45,460 nucleotides of DNA from Clostridiales bacterium (GTDB lineage: Bacteria > Bacillota > Clostridia > TANB77 > SIG350), in assembly GCA_015056545.1 (NCBI GenBank), contig SVGE01000008.1, positions 1 to 45,460 of the forward strand, given 5' to 3'. The translations under genes were made by a program, and so were the position numbers. Under the pieces are notes generated by a model. It did no database searches. It was not told the origin of the DNA and worked only from the letters and a program-made list of their open reading frames with translations. Positions 18,275-26,738 of the stretch are shown here, one piece after another; the stretch's first letter is position 1; each line of letters starts with the position of its first letter.

Positions 18275-18298
18275 AAAAAGCGATTTAACTCGCTTTTT
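18275..18298 (-). terminator. Terminator-like hairpin between walR and walK
   Basis: Minus-strand stem AAAAAGCGA/TCGCTTTTT with a six-base loop, followed by ATTTT, in the 57-base gap before walK. It resembles an attenuating terminator that lets less transcript into the kinase gene than into the regulator. Confidence 0.6.
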
Positions 18299-18305
18299 AA
18301 ATATA

Positions 18306-19070
18306 TTATTGTTCATTTATTGTATCACTATTAAATGTATATCCTAAACCTCTTTTTGTTAATATATATTCTGGCGAGCTAGAATCTTTTTCAATTTTTT
18401 CTCTTATTCTTCTTACAGTAACATCAACTGTTCTTACATCACCATAATAATCATATCCCCATACTTTTTCTAATAATTGTTCTCTTGAGAATATTTGTCC
18501 TTTATTTTGTATTAAGAATTTTAATAATTCAAATTCTCTTAATGTTAATTCTATTGGATTCTCTCCTACTTTTAATAAATATCTTTCAAAGTCTATTGTT
18601 GCATCTCCAAATGATACTACTACATTTTTCTTTTCTTCTTTTTTTATTTTTTCTTGTTCTTCTATTCTTTTTAATGTTATTTCAGAACTAATTGCTTCTA
18701 CCTTTCTTAAGTTAGCTTTTATTCTAGCTATTAATTCTCTAGTACTATATGGTTTTGTTATATAATCATCTGCTCCAATTTCTAACCCTATTATTTTATC
18801 TACAACATCTTCTTTAGCTGTTAACATTATAATTGGCACACTTGATTTTTCTCTTACCTTTCTACATACAGTTAAACCATCTTGTTTTGGTAGCATAACA
18901 TCAAGAAGTATTAAATCTGGTTTATCGTTTATTGCTCTATCATATCCTACTTCTCCATCATATGCCTCTATTATTTCATATCCTTCTTTTTGTAGATTGT
19001 ATGTTAAAATATCAACAATTGGTTTTTCATCATCTATTATTAATATTCTTTTCTTATTTTTTTCTTCCAC
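18306..19070 (-). CDS. walR: Response regulator WalR-like (OmpR family)
   Basis: 254 residues from a GTG at 19070, chosen because AAAGGAGG lies seven bases upstream, although the frame continues further. The receiver domain has IIDDEKP, phospho-acceptor Asp57 in LILLDVMLP and Lys in YITKPYSTREL; VIGLEIGADDYITKP strongly resembles WalR. The C-terminal winged helix is PhoB-like (LTLREFELLKFL, VWGYDYYGDVRTVDVTVRRIREK). A Lys/Glu-rich linker of about 25 residues between the domains is longer than usual. WalR typically controls cell-wall hydrolase genes; an M23 peptidase gene lies about 2.4 kb upstream. Confidence 0.9.
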   Translation of the reverse strand: MEEKNKKRILIIDDEKPIVDILTYNLQKEGYEIIEAYDGEVGYDRAINDKPDLILLDVMLPKQDGLTVCRKVREKSSVPIIMLTAKEDVVDKIIGLEIGADDYITKPYSTRELIARIKANLRKVEAISSEITLKRIEEQEKIKKEEKKNVVVSFGDATIDFERYLLKVGENPIELTLREFELLKFLIQNKGQIFSREQLLEKVWGYDYYGDVRTVDVTVRRIREKIEKDSSSPEYILTKRGLGYTFNSDTINEQ

Positions 19071-19109
19071 AAAATTTCCTCCTTTACTACGGAAATAACA
19101 TCTACAAAT

Positions 19110-19138
19110 ATTATCTATTATTATACGCAAAAAGTCAA
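19110..19138 (-). promoter_or_regulatory. walR promoter
   Basis: Minus-strand TTGACT (19133-19138), 17 bases, GATAAT (19110-19115). The whole promoter is inside a 12-base inverted repeat described separately. Confidence 0.65.
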
Positions 19139-19148
19139 TAATAGATAA
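19111..19148. promoter_or_regulatory. Inverted repeat spanning the walR promoter
   Basis: TTATCTATTATT (19111-19122) and AATAATAGATAA (19137-19148) are exact complements 14 bases apart. Covering both promoter boxes, they could be an operator; no regulator is identified. Confidence 0.45.
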
Positions 19149-19199
19149 CAAAAAACTATATGAAAACACTATTTTTAGTTTCTTTTATACACAAAAAAG

Positions 19200-19238
19200 A
19201 AAAGATACAGAATATTTTTAAATAATCCTGTATCTTTT
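19200..19238 (-). terminator. Terminator after the 628-residue pilin-like protein
   Basis: Arms AAAAGATACAG (19200-19210) and CTGTATCTTTT (19228-19238) pair; on the minus strand the second arm runs into TCTTTTTTGTG. It separates this gene from walR. Confidence 0.75.
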
Positions 19239-19258
19239 TATTATTTACTACTTGACTA

Positions 19259-21145
19259 CTAGTTATTTGCAACTGTTACATTGCCATTAGGCACAAATTC
19301 AAAAGTTGTTTCATTCCAAGTAACAGAAGTAGCTGCCATTTCATTTAATTTACTAGAAGTACCACTTAAAGTAACTGGTTTAACTATATCTATAAACATT
19401 AAGCTATAACTTTCCGGTTCAGCATTAATCTCTATATTACCAGTTAAATTAGGACAACCAGTGAATGTTTGAGTAAGATCTTTTATTCCACTATTAATAA
19501 CAGGAGCTGTTACTATACTTGAATTAGCAAAACAATTTTTTAAACTTATAACATCTTTACCTGCAATTTGACTTAAAATTTCACCATATGTAGATTTTGT
19601 CTTATCAATAACTGCAACGCCCCAACCATCGAAAGTATTATAATCACCCCATTCTATACTTTCATTATGCATACTATATCTATATTCATAATCTCCTTCT
19701 ACATAAATGTCACCCTTTTCAACAGTTTCTGGGAAGGCACCATTTATATATTTAATAGAAGGTTCTGAATAATTACCAAATTCATTATTAACTACACCTT
19801 TATAATAAACACCTGTTTTTGAAACATCACCTCCATCAATAGTTTCAATAGGTTTAACTAATGTAATGCCATTTACTTCTGCAATTTTTTGTTTTAATTC
19901 ATCAGAAATAGAACCAGTAATCCATGTAATCTTTGTTCCTTCTAAAGCCGCACTATAAGACATTTCATCATTAATATTTAAATTAGCATTAATTTCAATT
20001 GTTCCTGTTAAACTAGTACAATTAGCAAAAGCATTATTCATATCAACAATACTTTCTGGAATTACTGGTGCTTGTACTAACGATGTACAGTTGCCAAAAG
20101 TAATAGGCAAAGCTGTTACACTACTTGGAATTTCAGGAGCAACTTTCAATGCTGTACACTCACAAAACGTTTGCATCATATTAGTAACGCCATAAGGAAT
20201 TTCAGGAGCAACTTCTAGCGATGTACAACTAAAAAATGTCAATAACATACTAGTAACACCACTTGGGATACTAGGAGCAACTTCTAATGATATACAATTA
20301 TTATAAGAATACGCCATGCTTTCTACATAAGATGGTAAAGTTGGACTTTCTATAAGATTAGCACAATTAGCAAAAATACTATCAGCAGAAACAATATTCT
20401 TATTATTAATTGTAGTTAAAATGGTACCATAAGATGATTTGGTATTATCTAATACTCTTACTCCCCATCCGTTTAAATCTGACCTTTCTCCCCAAGAATT
20501 CATTTGTGGGTAAATATTGTCAAAACTATAATACATATTATATCTATATTCATAGTCACCATATACATAAACATCACCAATTTGAGGTATTGGGAATTCA
20601 TCACCAGCTGTATATTCTGCTTCAGCTCCAGTATAATTACTAAGTGCATATATCTCTACATCACTTCCATACATATCTACAACCTCATTTCGAGGTACTT
20701 TAACATAATATTTACCACCTTCAGGAATTATTCCATTATGAATTATTGGTAGTATTACTTTTTCTCCTATTCCTAAATCTAAAAGCCATGTACTATATGG
20801 CTCTTCACTTCTACTTCCCAATACTATTTCTCCATTTTGTATTTCTACTAAGTCTTTATATTCTTCTTTAAATTCTGGGATTAATTCTTGTATTTTCTCT
20901 AATGTATCTGCATTTAATAATCCACCTTCTCCATTTCCTGTTGCTAGTTCTATTTGTTTTTCTGCATTCTTTACTGCTAGTATTTCTTGATATATTCTTA
21001 TATCACTTTTGAATACCGCTTCTTTTGCCTTTTCTATTATGCCTCCTTCCATAAACGTAACTATAACTGCAGCAGTTAATATTATTAGTACAATTATTGT
21101 TACTACTAATGCAACAAGTGATATACCTGATGTGCTTTTCTTCAT
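19259..21145 (-). CDS. Pilin-like surface protein with BspA-type leucine-rich repeats
   Basis: 628 residues. The N-terminus, a short Lys-rich stretch then GISLVALVVTIIVLIILTAA, resembles a type IV prepilin segment, but the usual Glu at +5 is Ala. A helical stalk follows to about residue 100. Two copies of an unnamed module (GD-YV-GDYEYRY-M, then WGV-V-D-TKS-YG-IL) occur, the first followed by four 23-residue BspA-type repeats of the form AP-IP--VT-M--TF--CTSL. The protein is likely anchored and exposed at the surface. The first part is nearly identical to the protein at 27835-28911. Transcription passes through a structured leader ending in a terminator before the gene. Confidence 0.82.
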   Translation of the reverse strand: MKKSTSGISLVALVVTIIVLIILTAAVIVTFMEGGIIEKAKEAVFKSDIRIYQEILAVKNAEKQIELATGNGEGGLLNADTLEKIQELIPEFKEEYKDLVEIQNGEIVLGSRSEEPYSTWLLDLGIGEKVILPIIHNGIIPEGGKYYVKVPRNEVVDMYGSDVEIYALSNYTGAEAEYTAGDEFPIPQIGDVYVYGDYEYRYNMYYSFDNIYPQMNSWGERSDLNGWGVRVLDNTKSSYGTILTTINNKNIVSADSIFANCANLIESPTLPSYVESMAYSYNNCISLEVAPSIPSGVTSMLLTFFSCTSLEVAPEIPYGVTNMMQTFCECTALKVAPEIPSSVTALPITFGNCTSLVQAPVIPESIVDMNNAFANCTSLTGTIEINANLNINDEMSYSAALEGTKITWITGSISDELKQKIAEVNGITLVKPIETIDGGDVSKTGVYYKGVVNNEFGNYSEPSIKYINGAFPETVEKGDIYVEGDYEYRYSMHNESIEWGDYNTFDGWGVAVIDKTKSTYGEILSQIAGKDVISLKNCFANSSIVTAPVINSGIKDLTQTFTGCPNLTGNIEINAEPESYSLMFIDIVKPVTLSGTSSKLNEMAATSVTWNETTFEFVPNGNVTVANN

Positions 21146-21210
21146 ATTAATTCCTCCTTTAAAATTTCCATTATTGGGTAATGGCTCCCTAAATTCTTTT
21201 TATGCACGAC

Positions 21211-21261
21211 AAAAAGAACTTAAGGCCATATTACTTTTCGTAATATATTCTTAAGTTCTTT
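21211..21261 (-). terminator. Attenuator terminator in leader 1
   Basis: Minus-strand AAAGAACTTAAG pairs perfectly with CTTAAGTTCTTT and is followed by TTG after a T-run. Inside is a second hairpin, ATATTAC/GTAATAT. It lies 66 bases before the ATG at 21145, so it must be bypassed for expression. Confidence 0.85.
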
Positions 21262-21378
21262 ATATTTTTTTGCATGTCAATTAAAGATGTTTTTATACTA
21301 TAAACATCCCCCCCCTAGTATTTAGCACTTTCTGGCTCTTTGTACTGGTTTTATTTGACATTTTTTCACCCCTTTTCT
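21211..21378 (-). ncRNA. Structured leader 1: candidate riboswitch/attenuator
   Basis: On the minus strand the RNA should start near 21378. An outer stem pairs TGTCAAATAAA (21350-21360) with TTTAATTGACA (21275-21285), one mismatch. Within it is a core CAGAAAGTGCTAAATACTAG, eight G (21308-21315) and a hairpin GATGTTT/AAACATC (21286-21308). A terminator (21211-21261) follows. Bases 21239-21334 match leader 2 with three differences, while the stretch between terminator and start codon differs. I do not recognise the motif; it is not GEMM-I (c-di-GMP), preQ1, SAM, TPP or T-box by eye. Confidence 0.7.
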
Positions 21379-21384
21379 TTTTGT

Positions 21385-21413
21385 AATATATCATATGTAG
21401 TTCAAGAGTTCAA
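21385..21413 (-). promoter_or_regulatory. Promoter of leader 1
   Basis: Minus-strand TTGAAC (21408-21413), 17 bases, TATATT (21385-21390), about seven bases ahead of the proposed leader start. Confidence 0.65.
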
Positions 21414-21430
21414 GTATTTAGATAAAAAAA

Positions 21431-21454
21431 ATGAGATACCTTTTAGTATCTCAT
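21431..21454 (-). terminator. Terminator after the M23 peptidase gene
   Basis: Nine-base stem ATGAGATAC/GTATCTCAT, six-base loop, followed on the minus strand by eight T. It isolates the leader-1 promoter from upstream transcription. Confidence 0.88.
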
Positions 21455-21461
21455 AATTTTC

Positions 21462-22517
21462 TTATTTTCCTATATTTTCTATATAACTTGTTGGATCAAC
21501 ACATTTGTTATCTATTCTTACTTCAAAGTGTACATGAGGTCCTGTTGTTCTTCCTGTCATACCAATTGTAGCAACTTGTGTACCTTGAGTAATTTCATCT
21601 CCAACATTGACTAATAATTCATTACAATGTGCATAATATGTTATCATATTATCCGCATGTTGAATAACTATTGTTCTTCCATAATTACCTATTGTTTCAG
21701 CTTTAATAACTACACCATCTGCTGCTGCATATATTGGTGTTCCAACTGGGTTAGCTATATCTATACCTGTATGGAAACCACTACTTCTATAACCAAATCT
21801 TGAAGTTATTGTTCCCCTAGCAGGTGATGCAAATGCTACATTTATACTTTGAGGTACTATTTCTTTTTTTACACTTAATCCACCAACACCATATTGTGCT
21901 ATTGTTCTTGTTTTATACTTACTTTCCATTGTAGCAACAACAAATTCTTTATCTTCAGTAAATATTGGATTTACTAAGTGTGCTTCATTTATTGTTATTT
22001 CAACATTATCATTATTTATACTATCTTTAATTTCTTGTAATAATTCTTCTGCTTCAGATTTAGTTTCTACCACGGCTATTTCTTCGTCAGAAGTATTTAT
22101 AGTATAAACTCTATTATATATAATTGTATTTGCTTTAACTATTTCTAAAACATTTTTTTCATCTATGTCTGTATTTTTCTTTACAAACATAAACTCTGTT
22201 TTTGGCTGTTCATCTATATGAACATATGCTATTTTGTCATTACTTTGTTCTAGATAATTAGTTAATTCTTTATTAAATTTTTCTTCATTATCTATATATC
22301 CAATTGTATTATTTGCTAATGTTACTTTATATGCTGGCTTATATATTAATAACATAAGAGCAATAATTAATATTAGCATTGTTATAATTATTGTAAATAT
22401 TTTTGTTGTTATTTTTAGTATAGATATTTTACTTATATTATCTTGACTAATAATAAACACTTCCTTTTCTTTTAATTTTCCATTTACAATTTTAACATTT
22501 TGTTTACATTTAATCAA
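21462..22517 (-). CDS. M23 family peptidoglycan endopeptidase
   Basis: 351 residues if the TTG at 22517 is used; no convincing ribosome site is seen and the start is uncertain (a GTG near 22460 is the alternative). A membrane segment lies at about 36-60 (IFTIIITMLILIIALMLLIY). The middle is a beta/alpha region, and the C-terminal 130 residues are an LytM-type metallopeptidase: SRFGYRSSGFHTGIDIANP, YYAHCNELL and GPHVHFEVRID carry the zinc and catalytic His/Asp. It cuts peptide cross-links or provides a divisome or spore wall function. The gene lies after pcrA and a lectin-fold gene and ends at a strong terminator. Confidence 0.88.
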   Translation of the reverse strand: MIKCKQNVKIVNGKLKEKEVFIISQDNISKISILKITTKIFTIIITMLILIIALMLLIYKPAYKVTLANNTIGYIDNEEKFNKELTNYLEQSNDKIAYVHIDEQPKTEFMFVKKNTDIDEKNVLEIVKANTIIYNRVYTINTSDEEIAVVETKSEAEELLQEIKDSINNDNVEITINEAHLVNPIFTEDKEFVVATMESKYKTRTIAQYGVGGLSVKKEIVPQSINVAFASPARGTITSRFGYRSSGFHTGIDIANPVGTPIYAAADGVVIKAETIGNYGRTIVIQHADNMITYYAHCNELLVNVGDEITQGTQVATIGMTGRTTGPHVHFEVRIDNKCVDPTSYIENIGK

Positions 22518-22610
22518 ACATTATTTCATTTGATTATTAATTGAAAAAATGTGTATTATTCTTTTTTACTTTGTTTTTCTCTGTTTTTCTTTATTTTACT
22601 TAAGAATACT

Positions 22611-24326
22611 TTAGTGTGTATTATCTGTAATAACACTTCTAAATCCTGAATAAATATATCTTCCTCCACTTGAACCTAAGAAAGAAAATACCCCAGCTTC
22701 AGAAGAATCCATAATTGTACCACCTCTTAATATGAAACAATGTTCTCCTGTTGGCATTGATGCAGTATCTGAATACCAAGCAAATGCTCCACCTTCACTA
22801 CTTGATGTTTCATAAATAGCTTGTCCGTATGTCCATACTAAATTATGATAATTATTTTTTGCTGTATCTTCTCCATTTAAATAATATTTATCATAATACT
22901 TATTATTTGCTTCTTCATATAAGCTTTTTCCATCTGTTAATAAATATTTTGAACCATTATCTACATAAGCTGCCACTTTTTCTGTTGCTCCACCTGACAT
23001 ATCATATATTCCATATACATTACCAGTAGTACTTGCTTTTACACCATTTAAGCTATTCCATGGATATACAGTATCATTACCATAGTTAACTTCATTTGCT
23101 TTTCTTCCTGAATATCCTGTTTTTATTCCTGTATTATCTAAATATGGGTTTATCCATATTTCATTATTATTTTTTCCATATTTACTATGCGCTAGATATG
23201 TTACTGCTCCCCATTCTGAATTTTTTATTAAATGAGTATCTATTTCATCTTTATTTATTCCATAAATATTATTATCTTTAATACTCTTAGAAATATCAAA
23301 AGCTTCGCTTAATGTTATATTTGTCCATGAATAAGTATCTTGTAAACTTTTATATACACCTTCTACATTACTTCCTTCGAATTTTGAAACCCATATTCCA
23401 GTTAAAGGTTTTCCAAAATTAAATGCTGGATGTATAACATAATCTTTTGTAACATCTCCATTATTAGGATCTATAACTGTTCCATCTGTAGCTATATTAG
23501 TATCATCTTTTAAAAATTTAATATCAAAGCTTCCTGCTCTATTAGTATGATAATTATTTTCATTCATCTTATATGCAAATCTAGGTATCCATACAAAATA
23601 ACTTCCATCTTTATTTGAAATATCTCCATCTGTATAATCTGATAACATAACATTTGCCCATTTTTTCTCACTATAATTATACCAAACAGTATTTTCAGTA
23701 TCTTCTACAATTACCCATTCATTATTATCATTATTGTACATAACTGGGTTCATTCCCTCAAATAGCATAGGGGCATTTGCTCCAGATAAATCTATACTTT
23801 GTTTTTGTTGATAATTTTGTATTATCATATCTAATGTATATATTTTATTTTCTTCTTCAATTAATGGCTCAGTAGAAAATACTACTTTATTTTGATAACT
23901 AACTAAATATTCTCTTTCTATATCTTCTAAACCAAATTGCTCTAAATTTTCTTTAGTTAAAATATAATAATCTTCATTTATTTTTGTATTTAATTGTTGC
24001 TCAACATAAGCAAATAATTCTTCATATTTATAACTTCTACTTATTGCTGATACTCCTTTAAATACATAATCATAATCTTCTTCTTTTTTAGCTTGTTCTT
24101 CTAATACTTTTTCGTATACTAGTTTTAAATCATTTTCAAATTTTTCTTTATATAATTCTTTAGCCTTAATATTTAGTATTACTACAGCAATAATTGAAAT
24201 AACAATTAATACAGCTATTACAATTAAAGCTATCTTTATTTTCTTCTTTTTCTTTAATTTGTTTTCACTTCTTTTTTCATTAAATTTAATTGATTGTTGT
24301 AGTCTTTCTTTTTCAAAATCTTTCAA
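22611..24326 (-). CDS. Membrane-anchored SUMF1/C-type-lectin-fold protein
   Basis: 571 residues from a TTG at 24326, preferred because GAGGTG ends six bases upstream. A Lys-rich cytoplasmic N-terminus is followed by a membrane helix (about 34-54), a coiled stalk, then EDYYILTKENLEQFG...SYQNKVV, a segment shared with the protein at 35398. The C-terminal 350 residues have the formylglycine-generating-enzyme/C-type-lectin fold: GSYFVWIPRFAYKM, VYGIYDMSGGATE, FILRGGT and YSGFRSV. Only one cysteine is present, so the two-cysteine catalytic site is missing; a ligand-binding surface role is more likely. It starts 35 bases after pcrA. Confidence 0.75.
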   Translation of the reverse strand: MKDFEKERLQQSIKFNEKRSENKLKKKKKIKIALIVIAVLIVISIIAVVILNIKAKELYKEKFENDLKLVYEKVLEEQAKKEEDYDYVFKGVSAISRSYKYEELFAYVEQQLNTKINEDYYILTKENLEQFGLEDIEREYLVSYQNKVVFSTEPLIEEENKIYTLDMIIQNYQQKQSIDLSGANAPMLFEGMNPVMYNNDNNEWVIVEDTENTVWYNYSEKKWANVMLSDYTDGDISNKDGSYFVWIPRFAYKMNENNYHTNRAGSFDIKFLKDDTNIATDGTVIDPNNGDVTKDYVIHPAFNFGKPLTGIWVSKFEGSNVEGVYKSLQDTYSWTNITLSEAFDISKSIKDNNIYGINKDEIDTHLIKNSEWGAVTYLAHSKYGKNNNEIWINPYLDNTGIKTGYSGRKANEVNYGNDTVYPWNSLNGVKASTTGNVYGIYDMSGGATEKVAAYVDNGSKYLLTDGKSLYEEANNKYYDKYYLNGEDTAKNNYHNLVWTYGQAIYETSSSEGGAFAWYSDTASMPTGEHCFILRGGTIMDSSEAGVFSFLGSSGGRYIYSGFRSVITDNTH

Positions 24327-24370
24327 AAATACCACCTCACATAATTATTTACAAACACATTATATACTAA

Positions 24371-26605
24371 CTAATTTATGATTTCAAGTCCTGCAAATTT
24401 AGCCATTAATCTTTTTGTTCCAGCACTTTCAAAATTAATTTCTACTTTATAATCATCGCCTTCTTCTTCAATATTTGTAATAATACCTTTTCCAAATTTT
24501 CTATGACTTACATTTTGACCTATTTCGTAATTCATTACAAAATTAGCTGCTGTTTCTTTTACTTTATTATTAAGATTACTTAAGAATGATTCAGCACTTC
24601 TATAATTAAATGGATTTTTTTCTTTTATCTCAAATCTTACAACATCTGCTCTATCTTCATTTTGTTTTGGTTTTACTTCTTTTTTAATTATTTGTATCAT
24701 ATATTCTGGAATTTCTTTAATAAATCTTGAAGGCATATTACAAGTTGTGCTTCCAAATATGCTTCTCATACGTGCAGATAATAAATATAGTTCTTTTTTT
24801 GCTCTTGTCATTGCAACATAACATAATCTTCTTTCTTCTTCAACACCATTTTCTTCACCTAATGATCTGTATGAAGGAAATAATCCTTCTTCCATACCTG
24901 TTACAAATACTGTGTCAAATTCAAGTCCTTTAGCATTGTGCATTGTCATCATTGTTACATAATTATCTCCTTCATTTAAGTTATCTAAATCTGTTATTAA
25001 TGCTAAATTTTCTAAGAAATCTGATAAAGTATTATCTGCATTTTCACTTTCAAATTCAATAATAACTGTTAAGAATTCTTTTAAGTTTTCAATTCTACCT
25101 TGTGCTTCAACAGTTTTTTCATTTTCAAGCATTCTAATATATCCTGTTACATCTAAAACTCTATTTGTTAATTCTTCTATAGATATTTTATCTTTTTCTT
25201 CAGCAAAATCAGTAATCATTTGAGCAAAATCTTTTAAAGTAGCAAATGATTTTAAGCTATATTCATCTGCTTTAGAAATTATTTCAAACAATGTTTTTTC
25301 TTCTATATTAGCAATATTTTCGATATTATTTAATGTAACTTGTCCAATACCTCTTTTTGGTTCATTTATTACTCTTTTTAAACTTACTGCATCTTTGTTA
25401 TTTTCAATCAATCTTAAATATGCAATAATATCTTTTATTTCTTTTCTATCATAGAATTTTTGTCCACCAATTACTTTATATGGAACTCTTTCTCTCATAA
25501 ATATATCTTCTATTGCTCTTGATTGTGCATTTGTTCTATATAGTATTGTAAAATCATTATATTCTTTTCCTTGCATAACTTTGTCATCAATACATTTAGC
25601 AATATATTGAGCTTCATCATATTCATTATTTAAATTATTATATATAGGTTTTTCCCCTTCTTTATTCTCTGTCCACAATTCTTTTACAATTTTACTTTCA
25701 TTATTTTTAATAACTTCATTTGCAACATCAAGTATTGGTTGTGTTGACCTGTAATTTTGCTCTAATTTAATTATTTTAGCACCTGGATAATCTTTTTCAA
25801 AATTTAATATATTTGTTATATCTGCACCTCTAAATGCATATATTGATTGGTCATTATCTCCAACAACAAATACATTACCATACATTCCAGCAAGTAAATT
25901 TATTAATGTAAATTGAGATTTGTTTGTATCTTGATATTCATCTACTAAAATATATTGAAATTTTTGTTGATAAAATGTTAATGCATCAACATTTTCTAAT
26001 AAAAGCTTTATTGTTAAAAGTATAATATCATCAAAATCTATTCCATTATTTTGTTTTAATTTTTTTTGATATAGCTTATATACTTGTGCAATTTTAGCTT
26101 GTCTAAAATCGCTACCTGCTATAGTCTCAAATTGCTCTTCATCAACCATATCATTTTTTAAATTACTAATGTTACTTAATAATGATTTTTCTGTAAATTG
26201 TCTATCATCAATATTTAATTCTTTTATACATTCTTTTATTATTGTCTTACAATCTGTTGTGTCAAATATATTAAAATTAGATGTATATCCTAATCTATCT
26301 ATATATTTTCTAAGAATTCTTACACATATAGAGTGAAAAGTTCCTATCCATATATCATTTGCCATATCACCTACAACATTATATGTTCTTTCCTTCATTT
26401 CATTAGCTGCTTTATTAGTAAATGTTATTGCTAATATATTCCATGGTCTAACACATTTTTCTTCTATTAAATATGCTATTCTATGTGTTAAAACTCTTGT
26501 TTTTCCACTCCCTGCACCCGCTATTACAAGTACTGGTCCTTCTGTTTCCAAAACAGCTTCTTTTTGTCTATCATTTAAGCCTTCAATTAATCTATTTTCT
26601 TCCAT
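24371..26605 (-). CDS. pcrA: ATP-dependent DNA helicase PcrA/UvrD
   Basis: 744 residues from the ATG at 26605, with TGGAGG five bases upstream. Superfamily 1A helicase motifs are in order: LNDRQKEAV, Walker A AGAGSGKT (30-36), AITFTNKAANEMKER, VDEYQDTN, GDNDQSIYAFRGA, EQNYRS, TMMTMHNAKGLEFD and YVAMTRAKKELYL. The C-terminal region ends with the conserved PcrA Tudor-like segment (VSHRKFGKGIITNIEEEGDDYKV). The enzyme unwinds DNA in repair and in removing RNA polymerase or recombinase from DNA. It heads the leftward run with the lectin-fold and M23 genes. Confidence 0.96.
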   Translation of the reverse strand: MEENRLIEGLNDRQKEAVLETEGPVLVIAGAGSGKTRVLTHRIAYLIEEKCVRPWNILAITFTNKAANEMKERTYNVVGDMANDIWIGTFHSICVRILRKYIDRLGYTSNFNIFDTTDCKTIIKECIKELNIDDRQFTEKSLLSNISNLKNDMVDEEQFETIAGSDFRQAKIAQVYKLYQKKLKQNNGIDFDDIILLTIKLLLENVDALTFYQQKFQYILVDEYQDTNKSQFTLINLLAGMYGNVFVVGDNDQSIYAFRGADITNILNFEKDYPGAKIIKLEQNYRSTQPILDVANEVIKNNESKIVKELWTENKEGEKPIYNNLNNEYDEAQYIAKCIDDKVMQGKEYNDFTILYRTNAQSRAIEDIFMRERVPYKVIGGQKFYDRKEIKDIIAYLRLIENNKDAVSLKRVINEPKRGIGQVTLNNIENIANIEEKTLFEIISKADEYSLKSFATLKDFAQMITDFAEEKDKISIEELTNRVLDVTGYIRMLENEKTVEAQGRIENLKEFLTVIIEFESENADNTLSDFLENLALITDLDNLNEGDNYVTMMTMHNAKGLEFDTVFVTGMEEGLFPSYRSLGEENGVEEERRLCYVAMTRAKKELYLLSARMRSIFGSTTCNMPSRFIKEIPEYMIQIIKKEVKPKQNEDRADVVRFEIKEKNPFNYRSAESFLSNLNNKVKETAANFVMNYEIGQNVSHRKFGKGIITNIEEEGDDYKVEINFESAGTKRLMAKFAGLEIIN

Positions 26606-26695
26606 ATTTGCCTCCATTTTCGCATATATTATATTCAAAATTTTACTAAATGTATTATACTATTCTTAATCTTTTATTACAATCGAACAAAGCAA

Positions 26696-26734
26696 AAAAA
26701 GTATACAAATTTTAAATCAATTTGTATACTTTTT
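26696..26734 (-). terminator. Terminator after yabG
   Basis: Stem AAAAAGTATACAAAT/ATTTGTATACTTTTT, nine-base loop, T-run on the minus strand. Confidence 0.85.
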
Positions 26735-26738
26735 AAAT

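Noticed and set aside
21308-21315. Run of eight C/G as a sequencing artefact, G-quadruplex or phase-variable tract
   Set aside because: Exactly eight in both leaders within an otherwise conserved RNA core, so not an artefact; only one G-run per copy, so no intramolecular quadruplex; it lies in a leader, not a frame, so slippage would not switch translation. Length change could still affect the RNA.
21275-21360. Leader as a c-di-GMP (GEMM) riboswitch
   Set aside because: Tempting because of pilin-like genes, but the GEMM core strings (GCAAACC-type and GCAAAGCC-type) are not present and the eight-G core has no place in that consensus.
22611-24326. Diversity-generating retroelement target
   Set aside because: The fold fits, but no reverse transcriptase, template repeat or accessory gene is in the window; kept only as a possibility.
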